A stretch of 64,000 nt of DNA from a virus. The notes beneath the pieces are model-generated. The model saw only the letters and a list, made by a program, of their open reading frames with translations. It had not been told where the DNA came from and searched no databases. The DNA lies in IMG/VR virus record IMGVR_UViG_3300034122_002202, positions 62,001 through 126,000 of that record; one strand, 5' to 3'. Shown here piece after piece: positions 54,611 through 61,879 of this stretch. Made by a program: the position numbers and the translations under genes. Positions within the stretch are counted from its first letter, which is position 1; each line of letters opens with the position of its first letter.

Positions 54611-55400
54611 TTTCAAATGACTTCCTATACTGATGCCAACCCATAAAGTTTCCAGAGTATTCCCAAGGATTTACAGATGGAGAAGCACAATGCTCAAATG
54701 GACTCCAATGACCTTCTTTTGCAAGAACATCATGAAGATCGTAATCTTTTTGGTGATCTATTACTCCATCAAAATTTAAATAGCTAACCCTAGCACATCT
54801 TGCCACACAAATTTTAAGTTTTTGTTCAATAGAAAGTTTTTCGTCAATAAATCTATCGCCAAATGGTATATGCCAATCACCAAAGTTTATAGCCTTTGGA
54901 ATTGATTCTTTTAAACAATCTTTCATTTTTAATGCAAGGTCTTGTATTTCTGGTTGTGCATCTTTATGACTTCTTAATTTGAAAAAATTATCAAATTCTG
55001 TAGCCGTAAGAATTACAGTAACATTAAACCAAGGCTCAAGAAGCCTATTTACTATTTGCTTATGAACACCTATAGACATCATTTCTTTAGCACAATGTAT
55101 CATTTTATCTCTAGCTTGAAGCCAAATTTCTTGAGCAACAGGAATGTCTGAAGGTGAAAGTTCAGATCTAGCTTGCATTCCAGATTGCTCTTTACCCCAA
55201 TGAATTGGCATTGCTGGATGATTGTTTATTTGATCAATAAACTTTTTAGAAGGTATGGCCCTAGAACTAGCAGCATTTCTAGAAAAAACCCTATGAGTAT
55301 TAAACTCTGCAAGTATGAATCTTGGAAAAGTACAAACAAAAGTAGTTATTCTTTTTTTAGATTCACTTATAGAATCAGCAATTATTCTGCACTCAATCAT
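54585..55400 (-). CDS. thyX: Thymidylate synthase ThyX (flavin-dependent)
   Basis: A 271-residue protein. The ThyX motif appears as T-H-R-V-F-S-R-N-A-A-S-S-R-A, an accepted variant of R-H-R-x7-S. The second signature is F-D-N-F-F-K-L-R-S-H-K-D-A-Q-P-E-I-Q, which holds the dUMP- and FAD-binding residues. It makes dTMP from dUMP, using folate and FAD. It starts with an ATGA overlap on the upstream gene and belongs to the dNTP route with RNR and dNMP kinase. Confidence 0.92.
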   Translation of the reverse strand: MIECRIIADSISESKKRITTFVCTFPRFILAEFNTHRVFSRNAASSRAIPSKKFIDQINNHPAMPIHWGKEQSGMQARSELSPSDIPVAQEIWLQARDKMIHCAKEMMSIGVHKQIVNRLLEPWFNVTVILTATEFDNFFKLRSHKDAQPEIQDLALKMKDCLKESIPKAINFGDWHIPFGDRFIDEKLSIEQKLKICVARCARVSYLNFDGVIDHQKDYDLHDVLAKEGHWSPFEHCASPSVNPWEYSGNFMGWHQYRKSFENEQKNILA

Positions 55401-55708
55401 TTTGTCTCTCTAAATAGAAAAGCCTCACTAGGCGAAACAAGGGGTATTTTTTCAGAATCAACAGAAAAACTTTCAAGTACTTTTTTTATTATTAATTCAG
55501 ATAATGCTTTTTGTTCTGTTAATATGCCAGCTTCTACAACTGACTGAAATATAGATGGGAATAAACTTCCACTTTGTATCATACCAATTAAAACTGAAAA
55601 TCTTTCTGCAAATATCATTTGTTCTTCAGAAGTAAGATCTTCTGGAATTTGAACTATTGAATTTATTTCATTGTCAATTAATTCAAAATATATTTTTGCG
55701 TTTATCAT
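55397..55708 (-). CDS. Small helical protein, unknown
   Basis: Codes for 103 residues from the ATG at 55708, one base past the upstream stop with GAG at 6 nt; a longer frame would run inside the upstream gene. It is helical (E-E-Q-M-I-F-A-E-R-F-S-V-L-I-G-M) with no known motif, and is coupled to thyX by ATGA. Confidence 0.5.
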   Translation of the reverse strand: MINAKIYFELIDNEINSIVQIPEDLTSEEQMIFAERFSVLIGMIQSGSLFPSIFQSVVEAGILTEQKALSELIIKKVLESFSVDSEKIPLVSPSEAFLFRETK

Positions 55709-55709
55709 G

Positions 55710-56102
55710 TTATCTCGAAAAATAGTTAAAGCAAGATATAACTTCTTGAGTGTATTTACTTTCAAATATTTTGTTTTCTAAAACAGAAGAAATAGTTTTC
55801 CACTCAATGTTTTCTTTTTCAAATGCATCTTGTAAGTAACAGGCATAAACTATAGATGAAGAATTTAAGTCAATCATTGTTCCACAAATAAATAAATTTA
55901 CCCATCCTTCAATATCTTTAAATTTTGCATCAAAAGAAGTTAATTCTTTAAATTTATCCACAACAAATAAATCTATATTTGAATCATCTCTATCAAAATT
56001 AAATGTTGGCAATTCATTATTATCTTTGTTTTTTTGTATTGCAATAACTGGTTCTTTATTTATTTCTCTTGCACATACAAGAAATGATACTTTTATTTTC
56101 AT
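55710..56102 (-). CDS. Small protein of thyX-glycosyltransferase interval, unknown
   Basis: Codes for 130 residues from the ATG at 56102, which shares its first base with the upstream stop. It begins with beta-like K-V-S-F-L-V-C-A and continues I-D-L-F-V-V-D-K-F. The beginning resembles a Nudix-type sheet, but no Nudix box is present, so no function is claimed. Confidence 0.5.
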   Translation of the reverse strand: MKIKVSFLVCAREINKEPVIAIQKNKDNNELPTFNFDRDDSNIDLFVVDKFKELTSFDAKFKDIEGWVNLFICGTMIDLNSSSIVYACYLQDAFEKENIEWKTISSVLENKIFESKYTQEVISCFNYFSR

Positions 56103-57169
56103 TATAAAATTTCCCGAATTATTTCTTTGCAAGAACTTTCCCATGTATTCTGTTTAAAAAATTCTATTCCAGAAATATTTGTTTTTAAATTATCATTTTG
56201 TTTTTTAATATGCAATTCTTTTAATTGATTAGAAAAATTATTTATGTAATTTTCTTCAAGTTTTGCCCAAGAACCAGTTCCATCAAACCATTTTGAATCA
56301 TTTGCTGGTTCTATTCCATCTGGATTAATTAAATAACAACCAGATTCAACACCATATTCAGTTGGTCCTGAGTAGTTTGTAGCTATACAGTTTTTACCTA
56401 TAGATAACATTTCTGCCAACTCTAAGTTCCAAGCCTCTGCTCGATAAGGAAATATGCCTATATCGCTTTTTTTCATAAGGTCATAAACTTCATTTTGTGT
56501 TTTTAGCCTATTTTTTAACACAACTATTTTGTCAAAAAATTTACTTTTTTCATAATATGAAATCCATTGATCTTGTTCTTCTTGCGAAAGAAATGGGTTA
56601 GAACAACACATTATTAATTTAAAATCATCATCAACATTAAATGTTCTTTCTAATATCTCAAGTATTAAATCGTGGCCTTTTCTTATTTCCCATTTACCTA
56701 TGCTCAATATTCTTGTTGTTTTAACATTGTCTGGTTCACATTGTTTAAAAATTAATTTATCGACACCAAGTCTAATTACTTTTACTTTAGATTCGTGTAT
56801 TCCAGATTTAACAATTATTTGTTTTGCCCAATCAGAACATACAAAAATTTTATCTAAAAAATTAAGATTGTGTCTTTCATTGTCTTTTATATTATCCATT
56901 TCAAAAAAAGTCATTCCATATTTTTTTCCACGACCAGCACCTAGTGCCATATCCCATTGATGCCACAACCTAAAGCTTGGTGCATCGTAGTCAAACGATG
57001 AAGCATTTTTCAAACTAGCCTTGACAATTGGAATTGTTTTTTCTTCGCAATCAATTGGACCAATTGGCCATAAAGAAAGATTGTGTGATTTTGAAAGTTC
57101 AATAAGAAGATTTGTTCCAACAACACCATAACCAAGCTGATTGATTGGAGCAGAAAAATTAATATTCAT
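56102..57169 (-). CDS. Glycosyltransferase family 4 (GT-B)
   Basis: A 355-residue protein starting M-N-I-N-F-S-A-P-I-N-Q-L-G-Y-G. The donor half begins I-L-S-I-G-K-W-E-I-R-K-G-H-D, the family's G-x-x-x-x-x-K-G-x-D, and later has F-P-Y-R-A-E-A-W-N-L-E-L-A-E-M-L-S-I-G-K with the paired Glu residues. The G-P-T-E-Y-G end of the site follows. It should be active. Its upstream region carries an AAGGAGG site before the ATG. Confidence 0.88.
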   Translation of the reverse strand: MNINFSAPINQLGYGVVGTNLLIELSKSHNLSLWPIGPIDCEEKTIPIVKASLKNASSFDYDAPSFRLWHQWDMALGAGRGKKYGMTFFEMDNIKDNERHNLNFLDKIFVCSDWAKQIIVKSGIHESKVKVIRLGVDKLIFKQCEPDNVKTTRILSIGKWEIRKGHDLILEILERTFNVDDDFKLIMCCSNPFLSQEEQDQWISYYEKSKFFDKIVVLKNRLKTQNEVYDLMKKSDIGIFPYRAEAWNLELAEMLSIGKNCIATNYSGPTEYGVESGCYLINPDGIEPANDSKWFDGTGSWAKLEENYINNFSNQLKELHIKKQNDNLKTNISGIEFFKQNTWESSCKEIIREIL

Positions 57170-57197
57170 TGTGTCCTCCTTTTGTTCCTAATTCATA

Positions 57198-57392
57198 CTA
57201 CAGAAAACGATTGTCTTTATCAATAACATTTGATCTTGTTTTTTCATAAATTACAATTTTTGTATATTCGTTTTCTTCTAAAAAGGCAGCTTTTTTCTCT
57301 GCTCTTTGCCAATATTTTTCTTCATACTCAGCTATTTTAATCCTATTCTTTCCTCCTGGAACTACTCCCCAAACCTCAAAGTAAGTTGTCAT
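57198..57392 (-). CDS. Small protein, unknown
   Basis: Sixty-four residues, charged, with K-Y-W-Q-R-A-E-K-K-A-A-F-L-E-E helix and I-V-I-Y-E-K strand. A TGGAG site lies 8 nt before the ATG. No family recognised. Confidence 0.5.
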   Translation of the reverse strand: MTTYFEVWGVVPGGKNRIKIAEYEEKYWQRAEKKAAFLEENEYTKIVIYEKTRSNVIDKDNRFL

Positions 57393-57557
57393 GGGAAATC
57401 TCCAAAGAGAAATATTAACCCATACTTAAATACCCCTTAATCCGTAGTATCAACACACTTACAGTTATTGTTATGAATTAAATCCGCTAATATGTAGCTT
57501 AATGTTAAATACATTAACAAAAATGAAAATATTATTATGATTATATTCCGTACAGCT

Positions 57558-57827
57558 TTACTGTATAGAAATGTATTTCGATAGTTTTGTTCCATACAAT
57601 TCTTTTATTTGTTTTTTTTGGATCATGTTTTTTAAACTGTCGTTTATTTCTCTAGATGAATATTTATTATGAGAAAATTCTTTAAGTATATCCTTATGTA
57701 TTTTTTCAAAAAGCATCTCTTCTGGTATTAAATAGTCAGAAGGTATGTTCTGATATATAAGACTGTCTAGCTCACTAGAAAATCTTTCGTTTCCAATTAA
57801 TTTGTTTTTTGTGTAATGAGTTTGCAT
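57558..57827 (-). CDS. Small helical protein, unknown
   Basis: Codes for 89 residues from the ATG at 57827, one base after the peptide deformylase stop. It is charged and helical with no recognised motif. A 5-bp hairpin (57551-57555 with 57561-57565) spans its stop codon but has no U run after it, so it is not called a terminator. The 165 bases further downstream (57393-57557) hold nothing I can identify. Confidence 0.5.
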   Translation of the reverse strand: MQTHYTKNKLIGNERFSSELDSLIYQNIPSDYLIPEEMLFEKIHKDILKEFSHNKYSSREINDSLKNMIQKKQIKELYGTKLSKYISIQ

Positions 57828-57828
57828 G

Positions 57829-58323
57829 TTAATTCCACTCCGCTGGTGTTGGTGCATTGTTCCATTGAAAATCATGAAAAGTTAAACCATGCAAGTGTGC
57901 TATTTCATGCTGAACAACTGCACTTTCAAGATTTTTAATAGTATCACTTTCAAGAGAAACATTACCAAAAAAGATTGTTTCTTTATGATTATCGCAAGAA
58001 ACTTCAACCCACATATGCCTATATATATCTAATTCAATGTCTGGATAACTCAAACATTGTTCTTTATTTCTAATTCTAACATTAGAAAAAGAAATAATTT
58101 TTGGATTTATTAAAACAAAAGGTTTACTATTTTTGATGGCTATACATACACAAGCATCTATGCCGACTTGATTTGCTGCTAAACCAACTATTTTAGTGTT
58201 TGTTTTTTTCTTTAGTGTGTTTAAAAACATGCCCAATCTTTTGGCAATTTTAAATCCAGTTTTTAAATCTACATTTAAACACTTTTTTTTTAACAAATCA
58301 TTATTGTTTAGAATTATTTTCAT
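57829..58323 (-). CDS. def: Peptide deformylase
   Basis: A 164-residue enzyme. Motif 1 is G-L-A-A-N-Q-V-G at residues 47-54 (family G-x-G-x-A-A-x-Q), motif 2 is E-Q-C-L-S at 88-92 with the metal-binding Cys, and motif 3 is Q-H-E-I-A-H at 138-143 with two metal-binding His and the catalytic Glu. It removes the formyl group from new proteins. Phage copies are known from marine phages and are thought to sustain host translation or photosystem turnover. It overlaps the upstream gene by 23 nt. Confidence 0.9.
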   Translation of the reverse strand: MKIILNNNDLLKKKCLNVDLKTGFKIAKRLGMFLNTLKKKTNTKIVGLAANQVGIDACVCIAIKNSKPFVLINPKIISFSNVRIRNKEQCLSYPDIELDIYRHMWVEVSCDNHKETIFFGNVSLESDTIKNLESAVVQHEIAHLHGLTFHDFQWNNAPTPAEWN

Positions 58324-58789
58324 TTAAGTACTCTTCTATATGTTTTTTTACTTTGGCAGCATTTACATATCCATCTGGAATTACTGCAAATCTACAAGCA
58401 CCATCAAGTTCTATTGTTTGGCTGATTATCTTGCATGAATTTTCTGATTTATGCAATGCACAATTACCGCATTTAACTCCAATATCTTTTACTTCATTCT
58501 TGTCTGCGTTTTCATAACCAACCCAAATACCATCGCTTTTATCAATTGGTCCAATCTTATCAACTAAAGATAACAATGAGTCTGCTAATGCCTTTTCATC
58601 ACTTGAAAGTTGTGAATAAAGCTGTTCGTCTGATTGAGACTTCATTATCTTAGAAAAATTTTCTGGTCCTTCAATTGAAATACCTTGTCTTATTGCTTCT
58701 TTTTTAGAGTCTTTACCAGTATAACATTTGCCTTCATCTCCCCACTTCCAACCATCTTTATTGTTTTCGAAACAGTTTTTTAAAGGCAT
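58301..58789 (-). CDS. Phage protein with Cys-rich domain, unknown
   Basis: A 162-residue protein. The first 25 residues (M-P-L-K-N-C-F, then G-W-K-W-G-D-E-G-K-C-Y-T) match a small tag I recall at the start or end of phage structural and maturation proteins. The second half has K-C-G-N-C-A-L-H-K, N-S-C-K-I-I and D-G-A-C-R-F, a four-Cys pattern like that of a ferredoxin or metal-binding domain. Possible virion role. Confidence 0.6.
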   Translation of the reverse strand: MPLKNCFENNKDGWKWGDEGKCYTGKDSKKEAIRQGISIEGPENFSKIMKSQSDEQLYSQLSSDEKALADSLLSLVDKIGPIDKSDGIWVGYENADKNEVKDIGVKCGNCALHKSENSCKIISQTIELDGACRFAVIPDGYVNAAKVKKHIEEYLNENNSKQ

Positions 58790-59163
58790 TAGAATCTCCT
58801 AGATATAAGCTTGCAAAGTTTTATGAAATACTTTTCATTTAAACTCATCTTCATATAATTAACATCTTTATGAACCCACTGTATATTTTCTTTAGTATAG
58901 TCAAGATTACTATTCTTTCTATCTAATGATGCTGTTCCTAAAGAATATATATCTTTATTATTAATTCTTTTTAAATATTTTTTATGGGTTATTTTTAAAC
59001 CAGTATAGAAACATCTTCTATTTTGTTTTAAAAAAATTAACCAAGCCTCTTCTATTGTTACTGTTATTTGTATATTTCTTTTTTTGGCATTTTTTTTTAA
59101 TGAAGACCAATATTTTCCAGAAATTTCGCCAAAAGTTTTATTGTTATGCGATTTTTTTTTCAT
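58789..59163 (-). CDS. HNH endonuclease-like protein
   Basis: Codes for 124 residues; the ATG at 59163 is preceded by GGGGG 5 nt upstream, and an ATG four codons earlier is possible. The core is R-R-C-F-Y-T-G-L, A-S-L-D-R-K-N-S-N and Y-T-K-E-N-I-Q-W-V-H-K-D-V-N, an HNH-like fold with S-L-D-R in place of the usual His-containing line. The metal-binding residues are partly kept. Possibly a homing endonuclease. Confidence 0.65.
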   Translation of the reverse strand: MKKKSHNNKTFGEISGKYWSSLKKNAKKRNIQITVTIEEAWLIFLKQNRRCFYTGLKITHKKYLKRINNKDIYSLGTASLDRKNSNLDYTKENIQWVHKDVNYMKMSLNEKYFIKLCKLISRRF

Positions 59164-59172
59164 GATTACCCC

Positions 59173-59190
59173 CATACTAATACACAGTAT
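59173..59190 (-). promoter_or_regulatory. Inverted-repeat motif upstream of the HNH-like gene
   Basis: The sequence CATACTAATACACAGTAT has arms ATACT/AGTAT at 59174-59178 and 59186-59190, with CCC/GGG flanks and a two-base bulge. A similar 18-nt motif with the shared core ACTAATACA lies at 61828-61845. Each is just upstream of a leftward gene. Either operator or promoter is possible. Confidence 0.3.
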
Positions 59191-59209
59191 GAGGGTAAAT
59201 CATTAAAGA

Positions 59210-59584
59210 TTATTTCATAGAAACAGCTTGTGGGCTTGAATTTTTGAATGCTGTTGATTCATTTTTCCAGCCAAATTGTTCTAGTGCTGTATGATAGCCA
59301 CTTGTCCATGAACCATCTGCATAAAGTTTTGCACAAGCTTCCCAACCATCACGATATGAACCAGAACCAGTTGGTGAACCAGCCCTTAAAATAGCATCTC
59401 TATAACCATTTTCATAAGTTGGTTTGCTTCTATCTGCATAAATTTCATCTTTCAAAAGTCTATTTTCAGCAGCTAAAAGTTCTTTAACTGTTGAGTTTTT
59501 ATTAGTTTCTACTACATACATATGACTAACATAAATTGAATATCCTAAAAAAACCAAAGCAATAGAACCAAAAAACTTAGCCAT
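59210..59584 (-). CDS. Internal in-frame start: membrane-anchored protein
   Basis: An ATG at 59584 inside the longer frame has GGAGG 7 nt upstream, much stronger than the site of the GTG at 59926. Translation from here gives a 124-residue protein with an N-terminal membrane segment (about residues 5-22), a short coiled coil, and a Gly/Ser/Tyr-rich end containing G-Y-R-D and G-S-Y-R-D-G-W repeats. It may be the main product. No family was recognised. Confidence 0.55.
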   Translation of the reverse strand: MAKFFGSIALVFLGYSIYVSHMYVVETNKNSTVKELLAAENRLLKDEIYADRSKPTYENGYRDAILRAGSPTGSGSYRDGWEACAKLYADGSWTSGYHTALEQFGWKNESTAFKNSSPQAVSMK

Positions 59585-59926
59585 AATAGTCCTCCATATA
59601 GAAATAGGTCTTTGAAAAGTCTTAACTCTAAATTGTTTTACTCTTTTGTAATGTTCTTGGCAATCCCTAATTACTTCTGGATTATAATTTTTATAGTTGT
59701 GCAAATGACCAAAAACAAAGTGACAATATTTGCAAAGAGTGCATAAGTTATCTCTGCACAACTCTTTAGATGCATCAACATTAACTGGTATTTTATGATG
59801 AACTTGAACATCTTTTTTTGTGCCACAACCTATGCACGATGGATTATCTTTGATATATTGACAACGAACAGTCCACCATTTGCCAGAACGATCAGACGAA
59901 AATATCTTTAAAAAAAAGCTAATCAC
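59210..59926 (-). CDS. HNH nuclease fused to a membrane-anchored domain
   Basis: A 238-residue frame from a GTG at 59926 that overlaps the preceding stop. Residues 25-95 are an HNH domain: C-I-G-C then V-H-H-K-I-P, followed by C-T-L-C-K-Y-C-H and a trailing helix. Residues 115-238 are a separate part beginning M-A-K-F-F-G-S-I-A-L-V-F-L-G with one membrane segment and a Gly/Tyr-rich tail. The second part has its own start signal, listed separately. Fusion of two genes by loss of a stop codon is possible. Confidence 0.65.
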   Translation of the reverse strand: MISFFLKIFSSDRSGKWWTVRCQYIKDNPSCIGCGTKKDVQVHHKIPVNVDASKELCRDNLCTLCKYCHFVFGHLHNYKNYNPEVIRDCQEHYKRVKQFRVKTFQRPISIWRTIMAKFFGSIALVFLGYSIYVSHMYVVETNKNSTVKELLAAENRLLKDEIYADRSKPTYENGYRDAILRAGSPTGSGSYRDGWEACAKLYADGSWTSGYHTALEQFGWKNESTAFKNSSPQAVSMK

Positions 59927-60089
59927 TTGTTGTTTCTCTTGTTATTTTTGTTCCCCATTTTCCAAATTCGTTAGTCATACTTTTTAATTTTTCACCACAC
60001 TTTTTACATAGCCTGTTTGTTTTAGGATCAACGCTCATAAATTTTTTATTGCACCAACCTAAACAATTTACAGAAACCTTATTTTTCAT
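59919..60089 (-). CDS. Small zinc-finger protein
   Basis: Fifty-six residues starting M-K-N-K-V-S-V-N-C-L-G-W-C-N-K-K-F. The pairs N-C-L-G-W-C and L-C-K-K-C-G are 17 residues apart, a compact zinc finger like those of phage C-terminal transcription or DksA-like factors. It overlaps the GNAT end by 11 nt and the HNH start by 8 nt. Confidence 0.6.
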   Translation of the reverse strand: MKNKVSVNCLGWCNKKFMSVDPKTNRLCKKCGEKLKSMTNEFGKWGTKITRETTSD

Positions 60090-60570
60090 CACCAATCTCC
60101 ACAGTGAATTTTACAGCATCGATATCATTAGGAAAATATTTCTTCTCTAACTTTGATTTGAATTTTTTACTGCTATAGAATTTAATGCTATCATTGTCAT
60201 CTTCCCTACAATACGCAGAAATTATTGGTTTAAACTTTTTTTGAATTAAAAATTCAATCATGGCAGTTCCGTAACCATTTCTTCTGTTCTTTGGATGAAC
60301 AACCAATTTTTCTATTATTGTTTCATTAGTTGCATTTTCAATCAAAATGAAGCCAACTATTTTAGAATTTTCGTAAATAACATAAGAAAATGTATTCTTT
60401 TTTCTAACAAAACTTGTAAAAGAAGATGAGGACCAAGCAGAATCATTTTGGATTTTGCCAAAGTCTGGATCATTTGTGTAACATGATGCCTTTTCTATTT
60501 CTACTACATCTAGGAGATTTCTTTTTATTAATAACTTTACATTTATCTCTGGTTCGTTTTTCTTTGCCAT
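60079..60570 (-). CDS. GNAT-family N-acetyltransferase
   Basis: A 163-residue protein. The acetyl-CoA site is I-E-K-L-V-V-H-P-K-N-R-R-N-G-Y-G-T-A-M-I (R/Q-x-x-G-x-G/A pattern) near residues 86-105, preceded by V-G-F-I-L-I. The substrate is unknown; RimI-like proteins acetylate N-termini. The ATG follows a GAGAAC site. It is divergent from the gene at 60596. Confidence 0.8.
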   Translation of the reverse strand: MAKKNEPEINVKLLIKRNLLDVVEIEKASCYTNDPDFGKIQNDSAWSSSSFTSFVRKKNTFSYVIYENSKIVGFILIENATNETIIEKLVVHPKNRRNGYGTAMIEFLIQKKFKPIISAYCREDDNDSIKFYSSKKFKSKLEKKYFPNDIDAVKFTVEIGDEK

Positions 60571-60595
60571 AATGTTCTCGATATAAGAGGTTAGT

Positions 60596-60874
60596 ATGAA
60601 AAATAGAATAAAGGAAAGTCAACAAACACTCAAGGCTTATTTTAAAGGCAAAATTGATTTTCTCAATTTAAATACTGTAAATTTTAATAAGTCTGAATTT
60701 ATTTTATTTAAAAAGATAATAAGAAAGGCTTATTCAACTGGGTATATATCTGAATCTGAATTTATGGAAATAACCCTAATAGTTGGAAAAGATGTTGGTC
60801 ACTTAAACTCATTTGGCTTTATAGAGAAGAGCGTAGTTCAAATATTTTGCGACATAGCTAGTGAGGAACTATAG
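60596..60874 (+). CDS. Small helical protein on + strand, unknown
   Basis: Ninety-two residues, basic N-terminus and helices, with AGAGG 5 nt before the ATG. It ends 17 nt inside the convergent cupin gene. Only 25 nt separate it from the divergent GNAT gene, leaving no room for two promoters between them. Function unknown. Confidence 0.5.
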   Translation: MKNRIKESQQTLKAYFKGKIDFLNLNTVNFNKSEFILFKKIIRKAYSTGYISESEFMEITLIVGKDVGHLNSFGFIEKSVVQIFCDIASEEL

Positions 60875-61211
60875 TTTTGTCAAATTGATCATCAAAGCTG
60901 GATGACTCAAGTAATACACTCTCTTTCATGGCTGTTATCATATGTCTTTGATTCGCCCCTACAAAAATACAATCACCTTGTTTTAAAAGCTCTATATGGG
61001 CCAAATTTAAGTCATCGCCATCAGATATGTGCATCGACACCTCTCCAGAGAATATGTAAAAATAAGACTCTTTTTGAGCATGATAGTGCCAACTAGTTTG
61101 TTTAAAAATATCCATCTTTAATATTTTCAAGCATATCTCTTTAAAAGATTCGTTTACTACTGTTTCTTCACTGCCCCACTTTTTAAGTATTATGTCTGCT
61201 TTAAACTTCAT
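60858..61211 (-). CDS. Cupin-fold protein, possible sugar-phosphate isomerase type
   Basis: Codes for 117 residues from the ATG at 61211 (AAGGGG site about 8 nt upstream). The cupin core is W-H-Y-H-A-Q-K-E-S-Y-F-Y-I-F-S-G-E-V (metal-binding H-x-H-x6-E) then L-L-K-Q-G-D-C-I-F-V and N-Q-R-H. It is similar in outline to type II mannose-6-phosphate isomerase domains, which would suit sugar-nucleotide synthesis. The leader carries a long structured region. Confidence 0.75.
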   Translation of the reverse strand: MKFKADIILKKWGSEETVVNESFKEICLKILKMDIFKQTSWHYHAQKESYFYIFSGEVSMHISDGDDLNLAHIELLKQGDCIFVGANQRHMITAMKESVLLESSSFDDQFDKTIVPH

Positions 61212-61232
61212 TACAAATACCCCTTCTTTACC

Positions 61233-61250
61233 CTGATAGCATAGCATCAG
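61233..61250 (-). promoter_or_regulatory. Short hairpin before cupin ribosome binding site
   Basis: CTGAT at 61233-61237 pairs with ATCAG at 61246-61250 across an 8-base loop, a few bases upstream of the AAGGGG site on the minus strand. It could influence translation of the cupin gene. It is only 5 bp and may be chance. Confidence 0.3.
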
Positions 61251-61298
61251 AGTTCTTTTGTTTACTTTCAGTGTGCTATAAACTCTACCAAACAAGAC

Positions 61299-61507
61299 AT
61301 CAATTAAGAATTTTTGTGCTTTGCTCTATCAGGTCTAAGCGGAGAAGGGGTCACTCCGATCTTAGTGTTGATTCTTAATTAAACTTTTCGTGCCACCTGT
61401 TAAGAGTTTGGCTACTCTATGGCAGTCTTTGGGTCCATACCCTGGTGTTATGATTACTTCGGGGAAAGAACTGCGAAAGAACCGTTATTGAATTTGATAA
61501 CGCAGTT
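61299..61507. ncRNA. Candidate structured RNA element, strand unresolved
   Basis: A gap of about 300 bases without a gene, between the cupin gene and a small gene, with 38-45% GC per 60 bases against much lower values nearby. Perfect nested stems are present. AATTAAGAAT (61302-61311) pairs with 61371-61380. Inside, CTAAG-CGGAG (61335-61344) pairs with CTCCG (61354-61358) and CTTAG (61361-61365). TGCCA/TGGCA (61391-61395, 61420-61424) encloses AGAGT/ACTCT (61403-61407, 61414-61418). GGGT/ACCC is at 61431-61442. AACTGC/GCAGTT (61469-61474, 61502-61507) encloses GTTAT/ATAAC (61484-61488, 61497-61501). I could not match it to tRNA, tmRNA, RNase P, 6S or a known riboswitch. Confidence 0.55.
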
Positions 61508-61508
61508 A

Positions 61509-61522
61509 CTTATGATCATAAG
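61509..61522. promoter_or_regulatory. 14-bp perfect palindrome
   Basis: CTTATGATCATAAG is a perfect palindrome at the edge of the structured region and across the stop codon of the 61516-61788 gene. It could be a protein-binding site or a weak terminator stem. No U run follows on either strand. Confidence 0.35.
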
Positions 61523-61788
61523 CTTGTTATATAGCTGTCTACATTCTCCATACGCAATGCAAACATATAGCTACCATTGCCATTTTGCAATACAAAATCC
61601 TTAACTTTTTTACTATTCTTAATCTTTCTTTTGTCACCTATACAGACAACCTTCTCTAATAATTCAATTGCTTGTTTATCAGATGAGGCACAAAGAATTA
61701 TTGATATGCAACCATCTTTTGAAATTTTAGCTTTATATTTATTTTTATTTTTAAGAATTGTTATTTTTACATGATATGTTTTAATCAT
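61516..61788 (-). CDS. Small protein, unknown
   Basis: Ninety residues, Lys-rich, with strands Y-H-V-K-I-T-I-L-K and I-S-I-I-L-C-A-S and a central helix S-D-K-Q-A-I-E-L-L-E-K-V. The fold could be a small alpha/beta domain. It is divergent from the HAD gene with 91 bases between starts. Function unknown. Confidence 0.5.
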   Translation of the reverse strand: MIKTYHVKITILKNKNKYKAKISKDGCISIILCASSDKQAIELLEKVVCIGDKRKIKNSKKVKDFVLQNGNGSYMFALRMENVDSYITSL

Positions 61789-61827
61789 TTAAAATACCAC
61801 AATGTTTTGATAAGCTTTCAAAATACA

Positions 61828-61845
61828 CATACACTAATACAGTAT
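61828..61845. promoter_or_regulatory. Inverted-repeat motif in divergent promoter region
   Basis: CATACACTAATACAGTAT with arms ATAC/GTAT, followed by TATATATG and a flanking GTGTAT that pairs with the ATACAC just before it. It lies between the divergent genes starting at 61788 (leftward) and 61880 (rightward), and resembles the motif at 59173-59190. Likely promoter or operator. Confidence 0.35.
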
Positions 61846-61879
61846 ATATGCTGGTGTATATTTATCTATGGAGATTAAT

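Noticed and set aside
55710-56102. Nudix hydrolase call for the 130-residue protein
   Set aside because: The sheet-like start is suggestive but there is no R-E-x-x-E-E box.
57393-57557. Possible 26-codon leftward frame starting at 57514
   Set aside because: Too short, no ribosome binding site, and no motif beyond a C-K-C.
57551-57565. TACAG/CTGTA hairpin as a terminator
   Set aside because: Only 5 bp with no U tract on the relevant strand.
61321-61510. tRNA, tmRNA, RNase P, 6S or cobalamin riboswitch in the structured gap
   Set aside because: None of the conserved cores (CCA end and T-loop, GAGGAAAGUCC, GCCACUG box) could be found on either strand by eye.
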